Source: Planctomycetota bacterium
GTDB lineage: Bacteria > Planctomycetota > J058 > JAJDCP01
NCBI GenBank assembly: GCA_029260765.1
Contig: JAJDCP010000066.1
Span: forward strand, 1 to 49,955
Reading direction: 5' to 3'
DNA: 49,955 bases
A program made the translations under genes and the position numbers. The notes beneath the pieces are model-generated. The model was not told where the DNA came from, searched no databases, and saw nothing but the letters and a program-made list of their open reading frames with translations. How positions within the stretch are numbered: the stretch's first letter is position 1; each line of letters starts with the position of its first letter. Below are positions 17,026-24,525 of this stretch, one piece after another.

Positions 17026-19049
17026 TCAGACGTATCGGTTTCAAAAAACGGTATCGGCCGCACTGTGCCCCCGTCGCTGAGGAATCGGCCCGTGGGATTG
17101 CGCTTCGAGGTGTCGCGTGCCACCCGGAAGCGGCCTGTCCGGCCTCGCGCCGAGGGCCCCGAGGGCGGCTTGCCCTCAGAGGCATCGCCGCTGAGCCGGT
17201 CCATCCTGCGCGTGACAACGCGGAAGGATGGATGCCGCCCGCTCGAACGATTGTGCTTTCCGGTCAACGTACCCATGGAAGGGTGCTTGCCACTGGGCCG
17301 GAGATGGCGGCCCGTCTGTGAGCGATGGACGCCGCTCTGGGTCATGAACTCCTCGTTCAAGACCTCCTTGGGATCGATCATCTTGCCCATCGTCTCGACC
17401 GCCTTCCCCAACTTGGTCGTCGCATGCCCCGGAAGCTTCGGCTTTGCCGGCTTGGGTTTCGCCTTTTTCTTGGCGCGGAGCTCGGGCGGCATCCGCAGAC
17501 TCATCAGAACCGCCAGTAGGACCAGCAGCAGGCTGGAGGCCGCAACAATGGTGGGCGCATCCACACTGCCTGCCGGGGCTGCGTCCTCGCCCCCAGCACC
17601 CGGCTCTGGCTCTGTTGAGGGAACCCGGTCCAGCCGCTCAGTCAGAAAGATCTCGCCCCCCAACAGCCGGCAGGAGAATGCGGCTTCGCGCACTACAAGC
17701 CCCTCTGAGACCCGAAGATGCACCGTACTCTCGTCGAGCAGGCTCGCCTGGAGACGTGCCCCGGGACCCAACACCTCGGCCAGGTCTTCGAAGGCGAGTC
17801 CCAACTCGATGTCAGCGGCGCAGGAAGCGTACGCGAAGCCCGGCCTGCCAAGCTCGCGAGGACCCGCCCGCAGATAGACGAGCGCGCTATCCGCCAGCCG
17901 CCCGGCCGCAGCCTCCCAGGTCATACGCGGGTCAGGCGCCGCCCCCTGAGGCACGGCCTGCTGAGGCTCTATCAGAGCGAACCAGGCCAATGCCAGCGCG
18001 GCTCCCCCGAGCAGCAACGCCCGGCCACGCTTCCCGAACACCGCCAGCCCCAGGCTGATCGCTGCGAAGCCGAGGCCGCCAAGGGCCCACCAGAGGGAAT
18101 GGCTCTCCAGCGACTCGGTCCCGTGCGCGGCTCCGACCTGGTCGAGCGCGCCCAGGGCCTTGGTCAGATCAGCACGCAGGCGCGGATTCTCAGCCCTGCC
18201 CGGCAGGCCCGCCAGCAGCTCCTCGAGAACCCCGCGAGCGCGAGCCCCCGTACGCGCCAACGCACCCACGGCACGGCGCCGCAGCTGCAGCTCACGGTCA
18301 GGATCGCTCACCACTGCAGCCACCCGCTGCAAGCGGGCCTGCGTCAACACCGCAGGCCGCACAATCCGGAAGGCGATTAAGAGCAGGGCATCGTCGCGCC
18401 TCGCCAGCGCCTCATCGAGCGCGGCCCCGGCCATCAACGTGCTGTGGCGGAGTGTGAACGTCAGCCCCTCCAGGGCAAAACGCGAGGGTTCTGCCACCTC
18501 CTGTTGAATGCGTAGCGCATAGTCCGCGTCTGCTTCGAAGCGGATCACCAACAACAGCGCGGCAGCTCGTAGCGCCGCGTCGAGCGCTGCGTCGGTCTTG
18601 CCGATCTGTGCGCAGACAGAAAAATACAGAGGAATGCTGCGAGCCAACTCTCCCACATAGGGGGCCAGATCTGCCCGCACATCGCGGGGCAGCTTGTGGA
18701 GATAACGGGCCAGCACCAGGTCTCCGGCGAAGTTGCCGTCAAGGTCACGGACGTCGGCGGCAAGGAGAGCCCTGCCCAACTCGAACAGGCTCGGACCACG
18801 CGCGTCGCCGTGCGCGCTCAGTGCCTGCTCGAAGGCGCTCTCCAGCTCTTCAACAGAGGCGAACTCCAACCCTTCCCCTGGCAGCTGCTGGGCATGCACG
18901 CCAGGTAGACAGAAGAGCCACAGGCTGAGCAAGCCCGCCAGCAGCTGCCCGCAGCAGGCGGGCGGTCTACTCAGCCAGGATTGCCTGTCCGCCCGCTTGC
19001 TGCTAAGCTTCGTCCGGGACTTCAAGCCATGCGAGACCTCATGCGACAT
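17007..19049 (-). CDS. Exported membrane protein with a repetitive basic C-terminal tail
   Basis: No family is recognised for this protein of about 680 residues. A signal sequence (LLAGLLSLWLFCLPGVHA) is followed by a long helical domain rich in Leu, Ala and Arg (HEAT- or TPR-like), two transmembrane helices near 310-350, a folded segment with two cysteines, another transmembrane helix (PTIVAASSLLLVLLAVLMSL) and a Lys/Arg-rich tail of about 150 residues. The tail repeats a short S/T-G-R/K-H/F motif at least six times. The start is either ATG 19049 (AGG upstream), overlapping the divergent gene's start by 21 bases, or TTG 19025. It may be an envelope assembly or sensing protein. Confidence 0.75.
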   Translation of the reverse strand: MSHEVSHGLKSRTKLSSKRADRQSWLSRPPACCGQLLAGLLSLWLFCLPGVHAQQLPGEGLEFASVEELESAFEQALSAHGDARGPSLFELGRALLAADVRDLDGNFAGDLVLARYLHKLPRDVRADLAPYVGELARSIPLYFSVCAQIGKTDAALDAALRAAALLLVIRFEADADYALRIQQEVAEPSRFALEGLTFTLRHSTLMAGAALDEALARRDDALLLIAFRIVRPAVLTQARLQRVAAVVSDPDRELQLRRRAVGALARTGARARGVLEELLAGLPGRAENPRLRADLTKALGALDQVGAAHGTESLESHSLWWALGGLGFAAISLGLAVFGKRGRALLLGGAALALAWFALIEPQQAVPQGAAPDPRMTWEAAAGRLADSALVYLRAGPRELGRPGFAYASCAADIELGLAFEDLAEVLGPGARLQASLLDESTVHLRVSEGLVVREAAFSCRLLGGEIFLTERLDRVPSTEPEPGAGGEDAAPAGSVDAPTIVAASSLLLVLLAVLMSLRMPPELRAKKKAKPKPAKPKLPGHATTKLGKAVETMGKMIDPKEVLNEEFMTQSGVHRSQTGRHLRPSGKHPSMGTLTGKHNRSSGRHPSFRVVTRRMDRLSGDASEGKPPSGPSARGRTGRFRVARDTSKRNPTGRFLSDGGTVRPIPFFETDTSDQDDEA

Positions 19050-20174
19050 TGCTACCTGGGAACCATCTGGTTGCTGCTCCTCCTCGCCGCCCTGGCGAGG
19101 GGCGACGTGCTCCACGGCCGCTGGACGTTGGAGGACTTCGAGACGGTCCGCGACCGTCCCGCAGTCTGGGCCGACAGCCTGATCGCCTGTTCGGATGCGG
19201 AAACGAGCGGCCGTGGGGCCGAGAGCATTCTCGGTGCCCCAGAGCTCGGTATCGCGAGCATCGGAGTCCCCCCGGGGTGGACGCCCAGCAGCGAAGAGGT
19301 GAGCTGGATCGAGCTGGGCTTTCCCCGCTGCAACACCCACCAGATCTGGATCGTAGAGGGCCTGAACCCAGGTGCTTTGCTCAAGGTCGTAGCGGTGTCT
19401 GGAGACGACGAGCTGCTGCTCTACCAACGCGGAAGGCGCACGCTCCGCTTCGTGCGTCCTCGCGTGCTCTGGCTCGAGCTGGCCCAGCCCATGCCCATCG
19501 AGCGCTTGAAGATCTTCATGGCACCGTCTGCTTTCGGCCCCGGCAACCTCGACGCCGTCGCTCTGGTGCCCACATTCGTCGCCCCCACCGAGAGCATCAG
19601 CCTCACCCGGCAGTCTTTGCTGCCCGGTGAGAGCCTGCATGTCGTGTTCAACAGGGTCCAACAGCCGCAGCCGGGCCAGACTCTGGGCGTGCGTGTGCTG
19701 CTGCCAGACCAACCTGCCGATGCGCCTCCGTTGCAGTGGGGCGTGTTGCGCGGCGGAGAGCGCGAGCTGCGCCTGCCCGTGCCCACCGAGCCGGGGAGCT
19801 ACATCGTCGAACGGGTCGACCTGCTCGCGGAGAGCCAGGATCCTTGCGGGCGCCAGACTTTCAGCGTTGTGGCCGAGCCTGATCTCGCTCTGGGTTTTAT
19901 GCTCGAGCCCCGTGTTGCACGGCAGGGCGAGCCCTTGAGAGTGACGTTCAGCCAACTTCCGACCCCCCGCGATGGCGAGGGATACTGGCTGACCGTGTGT
20001 CCCGAGGGGGCGGCGGATACGCAGGTTGGGCTGCGCCATGAGGTGACGCCCGGGATCGCCGCTCTGGAGATCGCCGCTCCCAGCGAGGCTGGAATCTACG
20101 AGATGCGCTTGCACGCCCGCTCGCCAACTTCTGCGTTCCACGTGATCCACCGACTACGTCTGAGCGTCGAATAG
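19029..20174 (+). CDS. Secreted protein with galactose-binding-like and duplicated Ig-like domains
   Basis: The 381-residue product has a signal peptide (LGTIWLLLLLAALARG). Residues of about 30-190 resemble a discoidin/galactose-binding-like fold with SILGAPEL, SWIELGF, LNPGALLKVV and LDAVALVPT. The rest contains two similar beta modules, each starting with LxPGExL/QGEPL-x-V-x-F and ending PxEPGSYIV or PSEAGIYEM, suggesting an internal duplication of an Ig-like domain. It probably acts at the cell surface, binding a ligand. ATG 19029 overlaps the divergent gene's possible start; ATG 19041 is an alternative. The domain calls are motif-based. Confidence 0.75.
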   Translation: MRDLMRHCYLGTIWLLLLLAALARGDVLHGRWTLEDFETVRDRPAVWADSLIACSDAETSGRGAESILGAPELGIASIGVPPGWTPSSEEVSWIELGFPRCNTHQIWIVEGLNPGALLKVVAVSGDDELLLYQRGRRTLRFVRPRVLWLELAQPMPIERLKIFMAPSAFGPGNLDAVALVPTFVAPTESISLTRQSLLPGESLHVVFNRVQQPQPGQTLGVRVLLPDQPADAPPLQWGVLRGGERELRLPVPTEPGSYIVERVDLLAESQDPCGRQTFSVVAEPDLALGFMLEPRVARQGEPLRVTFSQLPTPRDGEGYWLTVCPEGAADTQVGLRHEVTPGIAALEIAAPSEAGIYEMRLHARSPTSAFHVIHRLRLSVE

Positions 20175-20268
20175 GACGGATCTGCGAGACCGCCCGACAT
20201 CGACCCACCCTCGACCTCCTGAACTTTCAGCCTACGCGTGTTCGGGCCGCTGCGCCGCGAGAAATCGG

Positions 20269-20658
20269 TTAGAAGTCGGTGATGATGGTCGAGAGCTCGT
20301 AACTCTCGGGCTTCCCTACGACCGAAATCCAAGCCACGCGCACCGTAACTGTCGGGCGCGCCGCGATGGTCGCATCGACGGTCACCAGGCCAGCGCTATC
20401 CGAAGGCGAGCGTCTCAGCTCAGCGACCGAGAAGCGCTGGTTGTGGTACAGGTCGACCATGTCAACTACCGACGCGGACTTGATCTCTTCGATCTTCTCT
20501 CGCACAGCATGTGAAGCCGCGGAACGATGACTGGTGAGTGTGTTCAGGGTCACACAGCTCGTCAAGGCAGCCAGGGTGCCCAGCAGACCGATCACCAGAA
20601 ACGCGATAGCCAGCATCACCTCTACCAGCGAGAGCCCCTTGCGGGTCTGCCTTCTCAT
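20269..20658 (-). CDS. Type IV pilin-like protein, PilV type
   Basis: The 129-residue protein has a class III signal: a short basic leader MRRQTRKG followed by LSLVEVMLAIAFLVIGLLGTLAAL with the conserved Glu5. The methionine-led leader is cut by prepilin peptidase. Minor pilins of this kind prime type IV pilus or type II secretion pseudopilus assembly. It ends a leftward operon and its ATG overlaps the stop of the thioredoxin-fold gene (ATGA). The assembly ATPase, PilC and secretin genes are not in the window. Confidence 0.85.
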   Translation of the reverse strand: MRRQTRKGLSLVEVMLAIAFLVIGLLGTLAALTSCVTLNTLTSHRSAASHAVREKIEEIKSASVVDMVDLYHNQRFSVAELRRSPSDSAGLVTVDATIAARPTVTVRVAWISVVGKPESYELSTIITDF

Positions 20659-21491
20659 GGCCTGCCCTCAAGATGGTCGGCAAGCACACGCTCGACCACA
20701 CCGAGCCCATCCCAACCGCGGCCCACCCCCAGAATCTGACCGGCTTCGTCGATCGCACACAGGTAGGGGTTCAGACCGAGCGTAAAGTAGCTGCTCTGCA
20801 TCGTCCCTTCGGGGTCGCTGAGCAACGGCCAACGAACCTCATGCGCCGTCGCGAACTGCCGCAGGGCGTCGAGCGAGTCGGCGCGCAGCGTGCTGACGCC
20901 GACGACCTGGAGCTTGCCGGCAAAGCGCTCGAGCTGGACGGGAAGCCAGCTCTCCACCAGGACCTTGCTCGACCGAGTGTTGCTCTGCCAGAAATAGAGC
21001 AACAGGCATTGGCCTTCAAAGTCCTTCAAGCTCGCCCCATCCCCTTCGAGCCCTTCGAGCTTCCAGTCTGGCGCGGGCTGACCGGCCCGCAGCAAGCGCC
21101 GCCGCATCTCCCAGTCCAGCCTGCCAGCCAGTCCTTCGTCGAGCCCCTCGAGGCTGAGGATGGTCGTCAGCGTCTGATCGAGCTCTTCGTCCGGCCGACC
21201 CAGGGTCTCATGCAGCTCGAACAACAGGTCGAGCCAACCGCCGTGCTCCTCAATCACTACGGACCAGGGCGGCGTTGTGAGGAAGCGCACCAACCGCTCA
21301 TGCACAGCCATCTGCAGGTGCTCACGTCGCGAGCGAACCTCTGTCTGGTCGAGCTCGAGCTTCAGCTCGCGCAGCTCGGCCAGGGCCGCTTTACGATCGA
21401 ACTCCGGCTCGTCCTGCGCGACACATGCCAGCAGGCTGAGCAGCAAGAAGACAGCAGTCTTTTCAAGAGCGCTCAGGGCACCTCCCTCCAA
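20655..21491 (-). CDS. Thioredoxin-fold (TlpA/AhpC-like) lipoprotein lacking redox cysteines
   Basis: The protein of about 273-278 residues has a lipoprotein signal ending LLSLLAC, an N-terminal helical region to about 140 and a C-terminal thioredoxin fold: AGQPAPDWKLEGLEG, LLYFWQSNTRSS, VVGVSTLRADS, WPLLSDPEG and a YLCAIDEAGQIL segment. In TlpA proteins the FW is followed by CxxC; here the equivalent is QSNTRSS, so disulfide exchange is unlikely. The start is uncertain: TTG 21491, or a CTG at 21476 that overlaps the previous stop and has GGGAGG just upstream. It sits inside the pilin operon. Confidence 0.75.
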   Translation of the reverse strand: MEGGALSALEKTAVFLLLSLLACVAQDEPEFDRKAALAELRELKLELDQTEVRSRREHLQMAVHERLVRFLTTPPWSVVIEEHGGWLDLLFELHETLGRPDEELDQTLTTILSLEGLDEGLAGRLDWEMRRRLLRAGQPAPDWKLEGLEGDGASLKDFEGQCLLLYFWQSNTRSSKVLVESWLPVQLERFAGKLQVVGVSTLRADSLDALRQFATAHEVRWPLLSDPEGTMQSSYFTLGLNPYLCAIDEAGQILGVGRGWDGLGVVERVLADHLEGRP

Positions 21492-23374
21492 CTCGTAATC
21501 GCCCAGCCCTCGGCGTTGTCCCGGCCCTGCTGACCGGGAACACCGGGCAGGATCATGCCCTCAGCGACGCGCGGATCGTAGTTCACGATCATCTGTGCAT
21601 GCCGAATGATCGTCTGATAGTGGCCCGGAACCCAAGTTCCGCCGACGATCTGGTCGCTCACCCAATAGCGGTTGTGGGTGCCATAGTAGTGGCTGTGCAC
21701 CCAGCTTTCGTAATTCGAGCTCCAGTAGTAGTGGCCGTTGTAGGCCTGGTAGTATTCGTAGTGACCGGGAATCAGCTCGCCGCCTTCGTAGTGCCCGGGG
21801 ACGTACAGGTCGTACTCGAAGTCCCGCCGGATGTTGAGTTGGTCCCCGGCGGTCATGATGCCCGTCACTTCGAAGTCTTGCGGAACATCCCCGGCGTCGA
21901 CATCGCGCCCGAGCGCCCAGTCGTCAAAAGAGTTCTCCGCGTACATGAAAGCGTTCACATGGCCGAGCGGGCCGACGTTGGGGTCACCGAAGTAGACGTT
22001 GCCGCTGCCCTCGGCGGGGCCATCGTACACACCGTTGCCGTCGTCATGCAGGATCGGATCGCTGTGCGGCTCGCCCGCATCATGCACGCCATTCTCGTTG
22101 GTATCGGTGAAGGTGAACTCGAGGTTCTCATCCAGGTCGTGGTAGCTCTCGCCGTCGGTCACCGCAACCAAAGCGAGCGCGCCGCTGCCGTCGTCCATGG
22201 CGATCTCGTCGGCGACGTAGATGTTGCCGCGGGCGATGATGGTGATACGCACTACGTTGCCATCCGGTCCGTAGACCGTCGGACCGTAACCGTTGGTCTC
22301 GATCCAGACATTGCCTTCGACGAAGTAGACCATCTCATTGCCCGCCGCGTCGATCGTGATGGTCTCGCCGTTCTGGCGCGAGCTGTACCCACCGGTCCGC
22401 TCGTACCAATCCCCCAGGAAGTAGTTTGGGTTGTCGGTAGCGCCTGCCGCGCCCAAATCATCACTGACGCCCAACGCAAAGATATGAGCCGGATCGCTCT
22501 CACTGTCGACCGTGGTGACCGTCGGGTTCATGCCGCTCTCGATGCCGGTATTCGGCAGCGTCGTGGTTCCCTCGGCGAAATGCGCGGCGACATCGATCAA
22601 CAGATCCGCATGCTCCTCCGCCAGGTTTTCGGGGTAGATGTTCTCCCAGTTGGGCGGGTCGATCCGGACATTACCGCCCCCCGCTGCATCATCCGTGTCG
22701 GGCAGATAGATGTCGCCGGTCGCCGACATCACTCCCTCGACGACTGCATTGCCCTCGAGGACGATGTCGCCGTTGGAGTGCACATCCCCACCGTTTCCGA
22801 TGATGTCCGGATCGGTCTGCGGGATCAGGTTCTGCAGCTCCCAGGTGCTGCGCCAGCCACGCCAACGCGAATAATGGATGGTACGGACCCAGACAGGGTC
22901 GCCATCGGTCTCCCCACCGCCGCCAAAACGCATCGCGTAGCTGGGATCCTCGGAGACGTTGCCCGCATACAAGGCGTGGTAGAAGACCTCATGGGCCAGC
23001 CCCGTCTTGGCGATCGCTTCGACCTTGCGGGTGGTCTCGCCCAGCGTTCCCACAGCCACAATCTTCCGCAAGCGGTTGGAGTCATCCCCCTCGATGCGAG
23101 AAATCGTGACCAGATAGCTGCCGCCGTTGATCGAACCGGAGCGCTCCCCTTCCATGTCCTCTCCGAAGCCGTCTTCTTTGAGGGTGTAGAAGGCATCGGC
23201 GATGGCAGACTCGGTGATCTCCAGAGCGGTCTCGCGCTCCTCATTGAAGACAATCGTCTTCGAGTTCATCGTCGAGACGCTGAGGAAGGCCGCGCTGAGC
23301 CCGAGCAGGAGCGCGAGCACGACCAGGGTGGCGACGACCACGTTTCCCCGCCTCGATGCTTGTTTGCGACTCAT
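21473..23374 (-). CDS. PilX-like pilus assembly protein with Ca-loop and GHY-rich insertions
   Basis: The 633-residue protein begins MSRKQASRRG followed by a hydrophobic helix (VVVATLVVLALLLGLSAAFL), resembling PilX-type minor pilins, then a long beta-rich domain with features of a surface adhesin. Acidic calcium-type loops appear (DTNENGVHDAGE and DDGNGVYDG). Near the C-terminus is a Tyr/His-rich segment with four GHY copies, three in VPGHY/IPGHY and one in NGHYYW. The ATG has GAGGAG upstream. It lies between the pilW-like and thioredoxin-fold genes, so it is probably a large minor pilin or tip adhesin (inference). Confidence 0.75.
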   Translation of the reverse strand: MSRKQASRRGNVVVATLVVLALLLGLSAAFLSVSTMNSKTIVFNEERETALEITESAIADAFYTLKEDGFGEDMEGERSGSINGGSYLVTISRIEGDDSNRLRKIVAVGTLGETTRKVEAIAKTGLAHEVFYHALYAGNVSEDPSYAMRFGGGGETDGDPVWVRTIHYSRWRGWRSTWELQNLIPQTDPDIIGNGGDVHSNGDIVLEGNAVVEGVMSATGDIYLPDTDDAAGGGNVRIDPPNWENIYPENLAEEHADLLIDVAAHFAEGTTTLPNTGIESGMNPTVTTVDSESDPAHIFALGVSDDLGAAGATDNPNYFLGDWYERTGGYSSRQNGETITIDAAGNEMVYFVEGNVWIETNGYGPTVYGPDGNVVRITIIARGNIYVADEIAMDDGSGALALVAVTDGESYHDLDENLEFTFTDTNENGVHDAGEPHSDPILHDDGNGVYDGPAEGSGNVYFGDPNVGPLGHVNAFMYAENSFDDWALGRDVDAGDVPQDFEVTGIMTAGDQLNIRRDFEYDLYVPGHYEGGELIPGHYEYYQAYNGHYYWSSNYESWVHSHYYGTHNRYWVSDQIVGGTWVPGHYQTIIRHAQMIVNYDPRVAEGMILPGVPGQQGRDNAEGWAITSWREVP

Positions 23375-23392
23375 GAGTAGGCTCCTCTTGGC

Positions 23393-24091
23393 TCAGAATT
23401 GCCGTGAAGTGATGGACGTCTCGAGCAGCTGCTGCACCGTCGATCCCCCGGACATGCGTACCCGCAAGATCTTGATGCGCAGGGTGCGGCCGTTGTCGTC
23501 CGGTCGGCCCAGAAAATCGGTGCGCAGAAAAATCGGATCGGCCTCGCCGTCTCCGTCGATGTCCCCGCCGATCTGGGCAAGGTTCGTGACAACGTTGCGG
23601 ACCAGAACCCTGGTGTCCACGTTGGCACCGGGGCTGCCGTCGTCGATGATGTTCTCTTCGATGACCGCCAGTCCCAGACTGTCGGACATGTCGCCATCAC
23701 GATTGAGATCGTAGGAGCGCTCGGCTTCGACAAAAGTGCCCGTCACCACCACGTTGTACAAGGTCTTGTAGGCCAGTGTGCCGTCGGCTCCGAGTTCGAG
23801 GGCGCCACTGGGGTCGATGACGTCACCGTCATCGTCGTGGTCTACCGGCTGTTGGAATTCGAGAAACGACGTGCCCAACGAGATGACGCGCGCCTCGCGC
23901 AGCGAGCGTTCGAGCTGCTGCGAGAACAAGTCGGTCTCCTGCTCGAGCAACGAGTGCCCGAGGCCCAGGTCGTACACCAGCAGCGAGTGCGTGACGATCT
24001 GGGCGATCGCAGCCCCCACGAGGCTCAAAATCAGCAACGCTACCGCGATCTCGACCAACGTGAAGCCACGCCGGGAGCTGTGCCCGCGCAT
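23393..24091 (-). CDS. Type IV prepilin-like protein, PilW type
   Basis: The product of about 232 residues starts MRGHSSRRG and continues FTLVEIAVALLILSLVGAAI, a textbook prepilin cleavage site with Glu5. The globular part carries three acidic loops (DHDDDGDVID, DLNRDGDMSD, DIDGDGEAD) typical of calcium binding. ATG 24091 is favoured because it gives a short basic leader and has AGGA just upstream; ATG 24118 or TTG 24157 would lengthen the leader. It is the first gene of the leftward operon with the pilX-like, thioredoxin-fold and pilV-like genes, 18 bases from the next. Confidence 0.88.
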   Translation of the reverse strand: MRGHSSRRGFTLVEIAVALLILSLVGAAIAQIVTHSLLVYDLGLGHSLLEQETDLFSQQLERSLREARVISLGTSFLEFQQPVDHDDDGDVIDPSGALELGADGTLAYKTLYNVVVTGTFVEAERSYDLNRDGDMSDSLGLAVIEENIIDDGSPGANVDTRVLVRNVVTNLAQIGGDIDGDGEADPIFLRTDFLGRPDDNGRTLRIKILRVRMSGGSTVQQLLETSITSRQF

Positions 24092-24382
24092 TGCATCCTG
24101 TTGTTCGTTGAAAGCCATGATGCTGCTCGCGTAGGACGTTGGACGCTGAGGAAACAATACAGATCCCTACCACTGTATGTTGACCGAAATGGGACGACTT
24201 GCCAACCGTCCGCTTGCCCTGCTTCTACGAGCGCTGACAAGGGGTCCGGCGCAAGCCAATAGTAGTGAACATCTTCCACGTCCGTCCCTGGCCGAGATCT
24301 CCATGAAAAATATTTTCTTTTTGATATCCCAGGGCAGGACTCGCAGCGCTAGTGGCTCGCTGTGAAAATCCCGGTACACCCG

Positions 24383-24463
24383 GTAGGGGCGGGGTTTACA
24401 CCTCGATGACTCGGACGCTTCGCTCGCCCGGTAGCCGCGGGAGGTGGTAAACCCCTCCCCTAC
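24383..24463. repeat. REP-like imperfect palindrome in a 434-bp gap
   Basis: Arms of about 22 bases at 24383-24404 (GTAGGGGCGGGG then TTTACACCTC) and 24441-24463 (GAGGTGGTAAACC then CCTCCCCTAC) pair imperfectly around a 36-base centre. Palindromes starting GTAGGGGCGGGG are frequent intergenic repeats in several bacterial phyla. The surrounding gap (24092-24525) holds nothing else recognisable apart from TCCGG-TTGTA-CCGGA near 24490-24510, within a larger GCACA/TGTGC symmetry that may end the flanking operon. Confidence 0.55.
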
Positions 24464-24525
24464 AAGAATTTGCTATTCACGACGCACACATCGTCCGGTT
24501 GTACCGGAACTTGTGCGCGTAGCCA

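Noticed and set aside
17007..20150. Extension of the leftward envelope protein to 1047 residues
   Set aside because: The extra N-terminal region is antisense to the secreted gene at 19029 and lies before a clear signal peptide.
21599..23380. 593-residue frame antisense to the PilX-like gene
   Set aside because: Val/Asp-rich translation without domains; the sense gene has a ribosome binding site and pilin-like N-terminus.
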